Assembly: GCA_023425645.1 (NCBI GenBank)
Contig: JAFACG010000010.1
Coordinates: 1-64,000, forward strand
DNA length: 64,000 nt
Direction: 5' to 3'
Origin: Pseudomonadota bacterium
GTDB lineage: Bacteria; Pseudomonadota; Gammaproteobacteria; Burkholderiales; Burkholderiaceae_B
Shown here in pieces: positions 20,324 through 29,519 of this stretch. Below the pieces are notes generated by a model, which had not been told where the DNA came from, did not search any database, and was given only the letters and a program-made list of their open reading frames with translations. Made by a program: the position numbers and the translations under genes. Numbering within the stretch: position 1 is the first letter of the stretch; each line of letters opens with the position of its first letter.

Positions 20324-21484
20324 ATGACTTCCAAGCAGCAAACACTGGCCGACCAGGACCAGGCCATCAAGGCCTGGGCCTGGCTGGCCGAGCCTGCCGA
20401 CCGCCTTCCCGGCTCCTCGGACGGCCCCTTGTCCGGCGTCACCTTCGGCGTGAAGGACGTGATGGACGTTAAAGGCATGCCCACGCGCTATGGCGCCAAG
20501 CTGCCCCATGCACTGCCGGCCGAGCGCGACGCTGCCTGTGTGGCCCTGCTGCGCCGGGCCGGCGCCGTTCCCCTGGGCAAGACCGTCACGGCCGAGTTCG
20601 CCTACGCGGCGCCCGGCCCGACCCGCAATCCCCTGAACCTCGAACACACGCCGGGCGGTTCCTCCAGCGGCTCGGCCGCCGCCGTGGCCGCCGGCATGGC
20701 GGACTTCGCGCTGGGCACCCAGACCGGCGGCTCCATGATGCGTCCGGCAGCCTTCACCGGCGTGCTGGGCTACAAGCCCAGCTTCGGCGCCGTGCATCGC
20801 GGCGGCCTGTTCCTGCTGTGCGACAGCCTGGACACCATAGGCTGCTTCAGCCGCGACCTGCCCCTGCTGCGGCGCGTGGCATCGGTGCTGCAGCCCTTGC
20901 CGGCGCCCGTGGCGCCCCGTTCGCCCCGCATCGCCGTGCTGAGCGGACAGGAACTGGGGCCGATCGAGCCCGCCGCCCTGCAGGCCCTGGACCAGGGCTG
21001 CCTGCATCTGGAGAGGCAAGGAGCGGTGATCCAGCGCCTGGCGCCGGATCCCCAGCTGCACGAATTGCTGGAGCTGCACGGCCGCATCATGCTCTATGAA
21101 ATGGCTCGCAGCCTGCTGCCCGTCTGGCAGGCCGCGCCGGACGCGCTGAGGCCGGTGACGGTCGATGCGGTGCGCAAGGGCCTGGCCCTGGATCCGCTGG
21201 ACTATCACGACTGGCAGGCCCGGCGCCGCCTTCTGCAGCGCGAATGGGAACAACGCTACGGCGACTACGACGCCCTGCTGACGCCCGCCGCGCCCGGCCC
21301 CGCTCCGCAAGGCCTGCACAGCACCGGCTCCTCCGTGCTGAACCGCCCCTGGTCGCTGCTGGGCTGGCCCACCCTGAGCCTGCCCGCTCCGGCGCCGCAC
21401 GGCCCTCTTCCCCTGGGCCTGCAACTGATAGGCCGCCCCCAGCAGGACGGCGCCCTGCTGGACCTGGCCACGCTGCTGGTCTGA
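20324..21484 (+). CDS. Amidase-signature family hydrolase
   Basis: A 386-residue amidase with the Ser-cisSer-Lys triad: Lys44 in FGVKDVMD, the cis-serine in GGSSSGSAAAVA (about residue 115) and the nucleophile Ser137 in TQTGGSMMRP. It is shorter than GatA (about 485) and lacks its C-terminal extensions, so it is not the tRNA amidotransferase. Position after a Bug receptor under LysR suggests it hydrolyses an imported amide. Confidence 0.92.
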   Translation: MTSKQQTLADQDQAIKAWAWLAEPADRLPGSSDGPLSGVTFGVKDVMDVKGMPTRYGAKLPHALPAERDAACVALLRRAGAVPLGKTVTAEFAYAAPGPTRNPLNLEHTPGGSSSGSAAAVAAGMADFALGTQTGGSMMRPAAFTGVLGYKPSFGAVHRGGLFLLCDSLDTIGCFSRDLPLLRRVASVLQPLPAPVAPRSPRIAVLSGQELGPIEPAALQALDQGCLHLERQGAVIQRLAPDPQLHELLELHGRIMLYEMARSLLPVWQAAPDALRPVTVDAVRKGLALDPLDYHDWQARRRLLQREWEQRYGDYDALLTPAAPGPAPQGLHSTGSSVLNRPWSLLGWPTLSLPAPAPHGPLPLGLQLIGRPQQDGALLDLATLLV

Positions 21485-21525
21485 TCCCTCCTGCCCCGGC
21501 CCTGCGCGGGCCGGGAAATCGGCGC

Positions 21526-21547
21526 TTTCTTGAGCCTGCTCAAGAAA
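21526..21547. promoter_or_regulatory. Perfect 9-bp stem-loop downstream of amidase
   Basis: TTTCTTGAG and CTCAAGAAA form a perfect hairpin around CCTG. There is no T-run, so it is not a standard terminator. A second GC-rich hairpin CCCGGCCC/GGGCCGGG lies just before it (21495-21515). One or both may protect the 3' end of the amidase message or act as an operator for the next gene. Confidence 0.4.
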
Positions 21548-21678
21548 CCCTGAATCCCGAACATTTCAAGCGGCAAGCAGTGCTCTATCATTGAAGACAT
21601 GGCCGCTGCAGCGCGCGTGCGCCTTCTTTCTCCCGTGCCCTGCGGCGACCGGCCTCCTGTTCAAACCGGATCCCTGTC

Positions 21679-22992
21679 ATGCGCCGCCCCATTCTTCTCG
21701 TACTATCCGCCTTCTTCCTGATCTGGGCCGTGGAAGCCCTGTGGCTGTCCCCGTCGCCGCCGGGAGACGGACTGTGGGTGATGCGCCAGGAAGGCATGCT
21801 GCTGACCGGCATCCTGGCGCTGGGGGCCATGACGGCCATCATGATCCTGGCCTTGCGCCCCCGTCGCCTGGAACCCTGGCTGGGCGGCATGGACAAGGCC
21901 TACGGACTGCACAAGTGGCTGGGCATCATCGCCATCCTCCTGAGCCTGGCCCACTGGCTGGCCAAGCAGTCCAAGCCCGTGATCAGCGCCGCCATCGGCA
22001 CCACGGGCAGGCTGGCCAAGACGCCCGTGCCCGAATGGGTCAGCCTGCTCAAGCCCTACGCCAAGACCGTGGGCGAATGGACCTTCTACGCCCTGATCCT
22101 GATGCTGATCATCACGCTGGCGCGCCGCACGGTCTCCTACAAGCGCTGGTACTGGCTGCACCGCTTCATTCCTCTGGCCTACCTGCTGCTGGTGTTCCAC
22201 GGCGTGGTGCTGACCCCGCCCGGCTACTGGAGCGGTCCGGGCGGCTGGCTGCTGGCGCTGTCCATGGCGGCCGGCACGGTCGCCGCGCTGGTGCAGCTGG
22301 CGCGCGACCTGCGGCCCGCCTACCCTCATGCGGGCACGGTGCAGTCCTGTACGCTGCGCGGCGACGTACTGGAACTGCAATGCCGCATGGACGACTCCTG
22401 GCCCGGTCACCAGGCCGGGCAATTCGCCTTCCTGCGCCTGGCCGGCGATCAGGAATCCCACCCCTTCACCCTGTCCGACGCGGACCGCGGCGATCACATC
22501 GTCCGTTTCCACATCAAGCAGCTGGGCGACTGGACGCGAGGCCTGCCCGGACGCCTGCAGCCAGGACAGGCCGTGGAGCTGGACGGGCCCTACGGCCGCT
22601 TCGTGCCTCCCGACCATGACGACGGCGCCGTGCACGTCTGGATAGGCGCGGGCGTGGGCGCCACGCCCTTCCTGTCCTGGCTGGGGCAGGTCCACCAGGA
22701 CGGCCACGCACCCCAGGCCTGGCTGCAATACGCCTGCCGGCGCCCCGACGATCCCCTGGCCGAAGCACTGAAAGATGCAGCCGCCGCCCATCCCGATGTG
22801 CGCCTGGACATCTATGCCGAAGGCCGCCGCTGGACGGCGCAGGAAGTCCTCAAGCTGTTCCAGGCCGGCAAGCCGCTGCACGTCTGGTTCTGCGGCCCGG
22901 CGGCCATGGGCCGTCAGTTGCAGCAGGCGCTCAAGCAAACCCTGCCGCCGGGTTCCTGGACGCTGCACAAGGAGCATTTCGAGTTCCGCTGA
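21679..22992 (+). CDS. Ferric-reductase-like flavocytochrome
   Basis: A 437-residue membrane oxidoreductase. The N-terminal half has about six helices with paired histidines for haem (YGLHKWLG, LAHWLAK, WLHRFIP, LLVFHGV), matching the ferric-reductase transmembrane domain. The C-terminal half is an FAD/NAD(P)H ferredoxin-reductase module with HPFTLSDAD and the nucleotide motif GAGVGATPFLSW. It would carry electrons from cytosolic NAD(P)H across the membrane. The electron acceptor is unknown. Not clearly linked to neighbours. Confidence 0.92.
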   Translation: MRRPILLVLSAFFLIWAVEALWLSPSPPGDGLWVMRQEGMLLTGILALGAMTAIMILALRPRRLEPWLGGMDKAYGLHKWLGIIAILLSLAHWLAKQSKPVISAAIGTTGRLAKTPVPEWVSLLKPYAKTVGEWTFYALILMLIITLARRTVSYKRWYWLHRFIPLAYLLLVFHGVVLTPPGYWSGPGGWLLALSMAAGTVAALVQLARDLRPAYPHAGTVQSCTLRGDVLELQCRMDDSWPGHQAGQFAFLRLAGDQESHPFTLSDADRGDHIVRFHIKQLGDWTRGLPGRLQPGQAVELDGPYGRFVPPDHDDGAVHVWIGAGVGATPFLSWLGQVHQDGHAPQAWLQYACRRPDDPLAEALKDAAAAHPDVRLDIYAEGRRWTAQEVLKLFQAGKPLHVWFCGPAAMGRQLQQALKQTLPPGSWTLHKEHFEFR

Positions 22993-23083
22993 GGCGCCGC
23001 GCGACGGCGCACGGTCATGAACACGACATCAAACTGACTTATTATCTGTCCGGACTGCCGCAGATCATCGTCAGGAGGACGCC

Positions 23084-23800
23084 ATGCACGCTTTTCAGAC
23101 CATCAATCCGGACGAGATCCTCAACACTCTGGTCAGCCTGACCGTCGCCTTCCTGATGGGCGGCATCGTGGGCTTCGAGCGGCAGTACCGCCAGCGCACG
23201 GCCGGCCTGCGCACCAATGTGCTGGTATGCGTGGGCGCGGCCATTTTCGTGGACATGGCCTTTCGCATCGCCGGCGCGGACGGCGCCGTGCGCGTGGTGG
23301 CTTATGTGGTGTCGGGCGTGGGCTTTCTGGGCGCGGGCGTCATCATGCGCGAGGAAGGCCATGTGCGCGGACTGAACACGGCCGCCACGCTCTGGGGCTC
23401 GGCCGCCATCGGCGCCTGCGCGGGCGCGGACCTGATCGTGGAAGCCGTGCTCGCCACCCTTTTCGTGCTGGCCGCCAATACTTTGCTGCGTCCCGTGGTC
23501 AATGGCATCAACCGGATGCCGGTGGACGCCCAGGCCAGCGAAATCACGCACATCATCCACATCATCACGCCGGCGACGCAGCGCCAGGCCGCCACCCAGG
23601 CGCTGGAAGAAGTGCTGGAGCACGAAAACTACCCGCTGGGCGAACTGGAGATCAGCCCCTTCGCCGACGAGCTGGTGGAGATCAAGGCCACGCTGATGGC
23701 CACGTCCATAGACCCGCGCGACAGCGACCGCCTGCAGGCCCTGCTGTCCGCCCATCTCGCCATCCAGCAGGTCTACTGGGAGACCAGCACGTCGGAGTGA
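23084..23800 (+). CDS. MgtC/SapB-family membrane protein
   Basis: A 238-residue protein with four or five helices in the first 140 residues, including the family signature IVGFERQYRQRTAGLRTN and GVGFLGAGVIM, and a C-terminal ACT-like cytoplasmic domain. MgtC proteins modulate membrane energetics and help survival at low magnesium and in macrophages. The ribosome site AGGAGG is strong. It overlaps the convergent XRE regulator by 28 bases. Confidence 0.92.
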   Translation: MHAFQTINPDEILNTLVSLTVAFLMGGIVGFERQYRQRTAGLRTNVLVCVGAAIFVDMAFRIAGADGAVRVVAYVVSGVGFLGAGVIMREEGHVRGLNTAATLWGSAAIGACAGADLIVEAVLATLFVLAANTLLRPVVNGINRMPVDAQASEITHIIHIITPATQRQAATQALEEVLEHENYPLGELEISPFADELVEIKATLMATSIDPRDSDRLQALLSAHLAIQQVYWETSTSE

Positions 23801-24585
23801 TCGCCCACCGGCACATGGACTTGCAGGCGCAAGTGCTTGTCCTGGTCCACGATCAGCGTCGTGTGCTCGTACTGGCGCGCCGGCTCGCCCTCCAGGCGAA
23901 ACCAGGCCTTGCCGTGGCAGGGCTGGTGCACCTCGTGCTGGCGCCACAGGCTCTTGAATTCCGGTGATACGCGCTCCAGCTCCGCGACCAGCTCGACGAA
24001 ATCGGGTGCTTGCTGGGCGGCCGCGAAATCGCGGCGGAACCCGGCCACCAAATTCTGCAGCTGTTCGTCCCTGTCCTGCATGCGCTCGCGCGTCAAGTCG
24101 TCGGTGAACAGCATCCAGAGGCGATTGCGCCTTCCGGCCGGCTGGCGCTCGAAATCGAACAGGGCCTGAGCGGCCTGATTCCAGGCCAGCACGTCCCAAC
24201 GCAGGTTCAGGATGTAGGCGGGGTGGGGGTGCAGGTCGTGCATCAGGCGCTTCACCAGGGGCGGCACCTGGCACCAGGTCTTGGCGGACTCCATGGGCGG
24301 ACGCTGGCAGGCCAGCAGGAACAAATGCCGCCGCCCGGCCGCATCCAGGCGAAAAACCTGGGCAAGCCGCTCCAGGAAGGCTTCGGACACGCCGATCTCG
24401 CGCCCTTGCTCCAGCCAGGTATACCAGGCCAGGCCCACGCCGGCCAATGCGGCCACTTCCTCGCGGCGCAGACCGGCCGTGCGCCGGCGCGCGCCCACCG
24501 GCAGGCCGTAATCGGCCGGCTCCAGGCTGCGCCGTCGGGCCTGCAGGAACTGGGCCAGGGCATGACGGGTTCGGGGCTTGCTCAT
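23773..24585 (-). CDS. XRE-family regulator with MmyB-like ligand domain
   Basis: A 270-residue regulator. The N-terminal HTH (about 35-75: RREEVAALAGVGLAWYTWLEQGR) is followed by an MmyB-like PAS-type ligand domain (about 105-260, with HPAYILNLRWDVLAWNQAAQ). Such proteins commonly sense fatty acids or small lipids and control a divergent transporter or dehydrogenase. The divergent neighbour here is an MFS exporter 116 bases away. Confidence 0.92.
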   Translation of the reverse strand: MSKPRTRHALAQFLQARRRSLEPADYGLPVGARRRTAGLRREEVAALAGVGLAWYTWLEQGREIGVSEAFLERLAQVFRLDAAGRRHLFLLACQRPPMESAKTWCQVPPLVKRLMHDLHPHPAYILNLRWDVLAWNQAAQALFDFERQPAGRRNRLWMLFTDDLTRERMQDRDEQLQNLVAGFRRDFAAAQQAPDFVELVAELERVSPEFKSLWRQHEVHQPCHGKAWFRLEGEPARQYEHTTLIVDQDKHLRLQVHVPVGDHSDVLVSQ

Positions 24586-24701
24586 ATAGTGGGATCCAGG
24601 GCGCGGGGACAATCAGGGAGTGACTTTCAGTAATAGCATAAACAAGTAAATTGTAATAGCTATCAGGCTCTCCCAGAATGGAATTCCTACAAGGAGTTCC
24701 C

Positions 24702-26198
24702 ATGGTTTCACGTTCCGCTTCCCCTCTGGCGCTGGCGCTTCTGATGGCCGCCGCCTTTCTGTCTGTCTTCGACCTTTTCGTGGTCAACGTCGCCTTGCCC
24801 AGTTTGCAAACCTCCTTGCAAGCCAGCCTGGGTCAGGCCGGTCTGGTCGTGGCCGCCTACGAGCTGAGCTTTGGCATGGCGCTGATCAGCAGCAGCCGGC
24901 TGGGCGACCGCCATGGCCGGCGGCGGCTGTTCGGCTGGGGAGTGGCCAGCTTCAGCGCGACTTCCGTGCTCTGCGGCCTGGCGCCCGACATCACGCTGCT
25001 GATCCTGGCCCGCATCCTGCAAGGCGCCACCGCGGCGCTGATGTTTCCGCAGGTCTACGCCATCCTGCGGGTCAGCGTGCCGGCCGGACGGCAGCGCGGA
25101 GCCTTCGCCTGCCTGGGCGCCGTCCTGGGCCTGGCCGCCCTCAGCGGCCAGGTGGCGGGCGGGTGGCTGCTGCAGGCCAATATCCTGGATCTGGGCTGGC
25201 GTCTTATCTTCCTGATCAATCTGCCGGTCGGCCTGTTGATACTGCTTCTGCTGCGCCGCATTCCCGAAAGCCGCGAGCCCGACGGCGCCCGCCTGGATCC
25301 CTGGGCCGCGGCCGCGCTGGCGCTGGGCGTCTTCGGCGTGCTGCTGGGCCTGATGGAAGGTCCAGCCCGCCACTGGCCCGCCTGGAGCCTGGCGAGCCTG
25401 TTGGGCGGCACGGCGGTGCTGCTCCTGACCGCCCGCCGGCAGCAGGCGCTGCAGGAGCTGGGGCGCCCCGTGCTGCTGGACATGCGCCTGCTGCGCCGCC
25501 CCGACTTCAGCCAGGCCAGCGTGCTGGTGGTGCTGCTGTATTCCACGGCGAGCTCTTTCTTCATCAGCTTCGCGCTGCTGAGTCAGGGCGGACTGGGCCT
25601 GACGCCCATGCAGGCCGGCCTGCTGTTCGCCCCCGCCAGCGCGGCCTTCATGCTGGCGTCCCTGGCCGCCCCCGTGCTGGTGCGGCGCCTGGGCAACGGC
25701 GCCATCCTGCTGGGCGGCCTGCTGCACATCGCTGCGTTCGGCGGGCTGCTCGCCCATGCCTGGCTCGGAGACGCCTCGTCCGGCACGGGCGTGCTGCAGG
25801 TCCTGCTCATCGCGCTGGGCTGCGCCCAGGGCCTGACCATGACGCCCTTGCTGAACCTGGTGCTGGGCCGGGTGCCCGTGGAACAGGCGGGCTCGGCCGC
25901 GGGCCTGCTGCCCACCTTGCAGCAAGTGGGCGCGGCGCTGGGCGTTTGCGCCATCACCCTGCTCTATGCTCCCGCCCTGGCGGCCGGCCCCCGGTTGACC
26001 AGCCATCTGGACGGATTCCTGCAGGTCCAGGTCTACAACGTGCTGGCGGCCGCGTGCGTGTCCGTTCTGCTGTGGCGGCAGACCCGGCCCGCCGCCGACA
26101 CGCGTCCAAAAGATGCGGGCTTTACTTCGTCCTGCTCGAAGGCTGGTACGACCCCACCTTGGCGCCCAGGCCCACGGCAAAGCGATTCCAGCTGTTGA
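24702..26198 (+). CDS. MFS exporter, DHA2 (14-helix) family
   Basis: A 498-residue multidrug-type antiporter with about 14 helices. The conserved motif GDRHGRRRLFGWG lies between helices 2 and 3 and the antiporter motif C region (LGLAALSGQVAGGWLL) in helix 5. The start has AAGGAG upstream. The last 30 residues are hydrophilic and the stop runs 77 bases into the convergent AhpD-like gene, which suggests the original stop was lost. Likely controlled by the divergent XRE regulator. Confidence 0.92.
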   Translation: MVSRSASPLALALLMAAAFLSVFDLFVVNVALPSLQTSLQASLGQAGLVVAAYELSFGMALISSSRLGDRHGRRRLFGWGVASFSATSVLCGLAPDITLLILARILQGATAALMFPQVYAILRVSVPAGRQRGAFACLGAVLGLAALSGQVAGGWLLQANILDLGWRLIFLINLPVGLLILLLLRRIPESREPDGARLDPWAAAALALGVFGVLLGLMEGPARHWPAWSLASLLGGTAVLLLTARRQQALQELGRPVLLDMRLLRRPDFSQASVLVVLLYSTASSFFISFALLSQGGLGLTPMQAGLLFAPASAAFMLASLAAPVLVRRLGNGAILLGGLLHIAAFGGLLAHAWLGDASSGTGVLQVLLIALGCAQGLTMTPLLNLVLGRVPVEQAGSAAGLLPTLQQVGAALGVCAITLLYAPALAAGPRLTSHLDGFLQVQVYNVLAAACVSVLLWRQTRPAADTRPKDAGFTSSCSKAGTTPPWRPGPRQSDSSC

Positions 26199-26595
26199 TC
26201 TGCGTGATGGCCAGGGTCAGGTCGGCGATCTCCCGGTCCGAGAAATGCGTTTTCAGCTCCTGCACCAGGGCTGGATCGGGATGCCTCCGGGCCAGGTTGG
26301 TCAACGCCTCGGCCCAGGCCAGGGCGGCGCGCTCGGCGGCGCTGTAGAACGGCGCCTCGCGCCAGGCAGCCAGCAGATGCAGGCGCTGCTCGGTCTCGCC
26401 GCCGGCCCGCGCGTCCTTGGAATGCATGTCCAGGCAATAGGCGCAGCCGTTGATCTGCGAGACGCGCAGCTTGACCAATTCCAGCAGGGGCAGGTTCAGG
26501 GCCTCGGTGCGCGCCGACTCCAGGTACGCTTCCACGCCGTGCATGACATTGACGGCTCCGGGCGCAGCCTGATAATAATTGACGGATATAGTCAT
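26122..26595 (-). CDS. AhpD-like carboxymuconolactone decarboxylase-family protein
   Basis: A 157-residue CMD-family protein with the redox pattern Cys51-x-x-Cys54-x3-His58 in INGCAYCLDMHSKD, as in AhpD-core proteins. Helical throughout. The start has AAGGAGA seven bases upstream. An AraC regulator is divergent 102 bases away. This is the second such CMD-AraC pair in 10 kb, but the two CMD proteins differ in length and sequence. Confidence 0.9.
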   Translation of the reverse strand: MTISVNYYQAAPGAVNVMHGVEAYLESARTEALNLPLLELVKLRVSQINGCAYCLDMHSKDARAGGETEQRLHLLAAWREAPFYSAAERAALAWAEALTNLARRHPDPALVQELKTHFSDREIADLTLAITQINSWNRFAVGLGAKVGSYQPSSRTK

Positions 26596-26697
26596 GATGA
26601 TCTCCTTGGATGGTTGAAGCCGGCCCCTCGGCCGGCCCGCATTCATAGCCTACCCGGCCCCATCGCCGCCCGATTGTACTTTTGCGACAGACACGAC

Positions 26698-27519
26698 ATG
26701 CTGATTGCCCAGCCCCTGCTGTATCGCTGCTGCCCGCCCAGCCCGGACCTGGCGCCGTATGTGTCCCTGCACTGGAGCATGCAGGGCGATCTGCCTGCCG
26801 GCGTGGTGCGCGAAGAGTACCTGCACCCCGAAGGCGGCTGCGGGCTGATCTTCAACCAGGGCGATTCCATGCAGCTCAACGGCCTCGTCCATGGCGCCCG
26901 CCGGTGGATCAACGGACCGTCCAGCCGCAGCGCGGTCATCGCCTTGCAAGGCCGGGTGCGCCTGGCCGGCGTGCGCTTCCTGCCCGGCGCGGGCCGCCTG
27001 CTGTTGCAGGCCCCCTTGCACGAACTGCTCAACCACAGCCTGGACAGCGGCGACTTTCCCTTGCCGGCCGCGGCGGAAGCCCTATGGCAGGAGCTCCCGC
27101 TGGACGATCTGGCGCAACAGAAGCAGCGCGTGGAACAAGGCCTGCGACTGCTGCTGGCGCGCCCGCAAGCCACGACGGACGCAGCCTCCCGGCAAGTCAG
27201 GCAGGAGCTGCAGAACCTGTCGCAGCGCCTGCGCCAGCCCGCTTTTCCCCAAGAACGCGGCGCGCCGGCCCAGCCGCGGCAGGTGCAGCGCCTGTTCCGG
27301 GACTATGTGGGCATTGCGCCCCATCAGTATTTTTCGCAATTGCGGGCTCAACTGGCGCGCGAACGCATCAAGGCGCTGGGGCCGGACGGCACCCTGACCG
27401 AGATAGCCCACGAACTGAACTTCCACGACCAGGCCCATTTCATCCGCGACTTCCAGCGCATCGTGGGCCTGACGCCGGGCCAGTATCGGCGCCGGCAGGA
27501 CCGCAAGCGCCAGCCCTAG
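26698..27519 (+). CDS. AraC-family regulator
   Basis: A 273-residue regulator. The N-terminal sensor resembles the DUF6597 type (PPSPDLAPYVSLHW, GCGLIFNQG, GVRFLPGAG), followed by an AraC DNA-binding domain (about 185-273) ending LTPGQYRRRQ. The start MLIAQPLLY was chosen because it opens the conserved sensor; a much longer frame upstream runs antisense through the AhpD-like gene. Its target is probably that divergent gene. Confidence 0.9.
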   Translation: MLIAQPLLYRCCPPSPDLAPYVSLHWSMQGDLPAGVVREEYLHPEGGCGLIFNQGDSMQLNGLVHGARRWINGPSSRSAVIALQGRVRLAGVRFLPGAGRLLLQAPLHELLNHSLDSGDFPLPAAAEALWQELPLDDLAQQKQRVEQGLRLLLARPQATTDAASRQVRQELQNLSQRLRQPAFPQERGAPAQPRQVQRLFRDYVGIAPHQYFSQLRAQLARERIKALGPDGTLTEIAHELNFHDQAHFIRDFQRIVGLTPGQYRRRQDRKRQP

Positions 27520-27575
27520 GACGAGCGGGACAAGCGCCCGTCACGACGGCGAAGGCATTTGAAGGTCGACGCGCC

Positions 27576-28415
27576 TCAGCCTTCGAGCCGCGCCGCCGGA
27601 TCCTGGCGGTAATAGCGGCGCAGCAATTCATACCATTGCGGCAAGGCTTCGGCCAAGGGAATGGGGTCGATGAAAAAAGCTTCGGAACTGACGGCGAAGA
27701 ACTCGGCGTGATCGGTGGCGGCATAGGGGTCCAGCGGCAACTGCTCGTACCAGGGCAAGGCGGCCTCGGACTCGGGATCCACATCGGGCGGGATGGCGTC
27801 CTCCACGGCGGTCAAGGCCCGCTCGAAAGCCTCGAAGGATTCTTCCAGGACCTGCCGCCAATGACGCACGGACAGGTCCGCATAGCCATGCAGGGGGGGC
27901 ACGCCGTCGGCCTGCCCGCCCAACAGGTCCAGCTTGTGCGCGAATTCGTGGATGACCACGTTCATGCCCGTCTCGCCATAGGGCCCGCTCTGCTCCCAGG
28001 AAAGAATCACCGGCCCGCCGTCCCAGGCCTCGCCGGAGGCCGGCATCATGTATTCATGGACCACGCCGGCCTCGTCCACATCCTGATGGGGAATCATGAA
28101 TTGCCCGGGATACAGCACGATTTCCGTCCAGCCCTCGTACAGGGCCGGATCCAGGTTCAGGATGGGCAAGGCGGCCTGCACCGCGATGGACAGCATCATC
28201 TCGTCCGTGACGACCAGGCCCCGCACGCCCGTGAACTGCTTGCTGGCCAGCAGCCAGGCGGCGCGCTGGCGCAGGCTGTCCAGCTCCGACGCGCTCAGCC
28301 CGTCCAGGAAATCGTGCTCGCGCACGGCCTGCTCCCATTGGGCCTCGCCAATCGACGCCAGGGTCTGCTCCACGCGGCTCTGGCGCGCCCCGCGCCCGCT
28401 CAGCCAGGCAAACAT
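27576..28415 (-). CDS. mtfA: Zinc metallopeptidase MtfA
   Basis: A 279-residue cytoplasmic aminopeptidase/Mlc titration factor. The zinc motif HEFAH is at 156-160, followed by KLD and a later FF-rich segment DHAEFFAVSSEAFF with the third ligand. In E. coli MtfA binds and inactivates the repressor Mlc of the glucose phosphotransferase system. Mlc is not seen here, so the partner in this organism may differ. It stands alone, divergent to hslR. Confidence 0.95.
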   Translation of the reverse strand: MFAWLSGRGARQSRVEQTLASIGEAQWEQAVREHDFLDGLSASELDSLRQRAAWLLASKQFTGVRGLVVTDEMMLSIAVQAALPILNLDPALYEGWTEIVLYPGQFMIPHQDVDEAGVVHEYMMPASGEAWDGGPVILSWEQSGPYGETGMNVVIHEFAHKLDLLGGQADGVPPLHGYADLSVRHWRQVLEESFEAFERALTAVEDAIPPDVDPESEAALPWYEQLPLDPYAATDHAEFFAVSSEAFFIDPIPLAEALPQWYELLRRYYRQDPAARLEG

Positions 28416-28600
28416 CAGCTTATCTCCACGGGCGCATGGCCCGACATGAATCCGGACGGATGAAAACGAAAAACACGTCTGTCCGGCAGGACGTGGCCCC
28501 GCTATTTTATCCAGTCGCCTGCCTTTTTGACGGCCGGCCGGATCCTGTCATGCATCGTCATCCTCCCGGACAGCGGGATAACGCTGGATTAGAATATGTC

Positions 28601-28981
28601 ATGGACAAGCTACGACTGGACAAATGGCTGTGGGCGGCGCGCTTCTACAAGACGCGCAGCCTGGCTTCGGAGGAAACCAGCAAGGGCCGGGTGCTGGTCA
28701 ACCAGCAAGCCGCCAAGCCCGCGCGCGAGGTCGCGCCCGGCGACCTGATCACCCTGCGCAAGGAGGATCCGCCCATGCACGTACGCGTGACGGCCCTGAG
28801 CGGCGTGCGCGGACCGGCGCCCGTCGCCCGCCAGCTGTACCAGGAAACAGAAGAAAGCAGCGCGGCCCGCGCCCGCGCCGCCGAAATGCGCCGCCTGGCG
28901 CCGGAACCCGCCCTGGACTACGACGCCGGCCGCCCGACCAAGCGCGACCGGCGCCAGATGCAGATCCTGCGAGGCAAATAG
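28601..28981 (+). CDS. hslR: Ribosome-associated heat shock protein Hsp15 (S4 domain)
   Basis: A 126-residue S4-domain RNA-binding protein. The S4 fold begins MDKLRLDKWLWAARFYKTRS and continues to about residue 65 with a basic C-terminal tail. Hsp15 binds 50S subunits carrying blocked nascent chains and helps recycle them. No strong ribosome site precedes the start; the choice rests on the conserved N terminus. Confidence 0.92.
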   Translation: MDKLRLDKWLWAARFYKTRSLASEETSKGRVLVNQQAAKPAREVAPGDLITLRKEDPPMHVRVTALSGVRGPAPVARQLYQETEESSAARARAAEMRRLAPEPALDYDAGRPTKRDRRQMQILRGK

Positions 28982-28988
28982 CCTGCGC

Positions 28989-29519
28989 CTACCGGTCCGC
29001 CGGCTTGAACCCGTCCCGATTGGGCATCCTCACCTGCGGCAGGCTGGCCTGGTCCATGACCTGGTCCGGCTGGATGGCGCCCGCCCTGAACAAAATATAG
29101 GCCGCCAGGGCATAGACCTCATCGTTGCTCAGGCTGCCCGGCGCGGTAAAGGGCATGGCTCGCTTGGTATAGTCGAACAGCGTGGTGGCGTAAGGCCAAT
29201 AGCTCTCCACCGTCTTGACCGGGGGCCCGCTTGCGGCCGCCAGGGTGCCGCGCCCGCCGACCAGCCGATCGCCGATGCCTCCCTCCAGATTGGCGCCATG
29301 ACAGGCCATGCAATGCTGGGCGTACAGTTTTTCGCCCTGCTGCACCGTGCCCGAACCCTTGGGCAGGCCCCGTCCGTCCGGCAGAGGCGAGACGAAATGC
29401 TCCAGCTCCGCATCGGTCGCGGGCTGGCCGAAACCGTAGACAGGCGCCTGCTGCGCCGATGCCGCGCCGCAGGCCGCCGCCAGGAACGCGGCCAGACAGG
29501 TTCTAGTCATGATGGACAT
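28989..29519 (-). CDS. Monohaem c-type cytochrome, SoxD/SorB-like
   Basis: A 176-residue periplasmic cytochrome with a signal peptide ending near ASAQQA. The haem c site is Cys70-Met-Ala-Cys73-His74 and a probable distal ligand is Met122 in RAMPFTAPG. It overlaps the sulfite dehydrogenase gene upstream by 17 bases and has GGAGG six bases before its start, so the two are co-translated. It probably accepts electrons from the molybdenum subunit. A second haem site, as in true SoxD, is absent. Confidence 0.92.
   Translation of the reverse strand: MSIMTRTCLAAFLAAACGAASAQQAPVYGFGQPATDAELEHFVSPLPDGRGLPKGSGTVQQGEKLYAQHCMACHGANLEGGIGDRLVGGRGTLAAASGPPVKTVESYWPYATTLFDYTKRAMPFTAPGSLSNDEVYALAAYILFRAGAIQPDQVMDQASLPQVRMPNRDGFKPADR

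Noticed and set aside
20324..21484. Amidase as GatA of the Glu-tRNA amidotransferase
   Set aside because: Too short, no gatB or gatC adjacent, linked to a Bug receptor under LysR.
26113..26697. N-terminal extension of the AraC gene to 26113
   Set aside because: It would run antisense through the AhpD-like gene; the AraC sensor domain begins at 26698.
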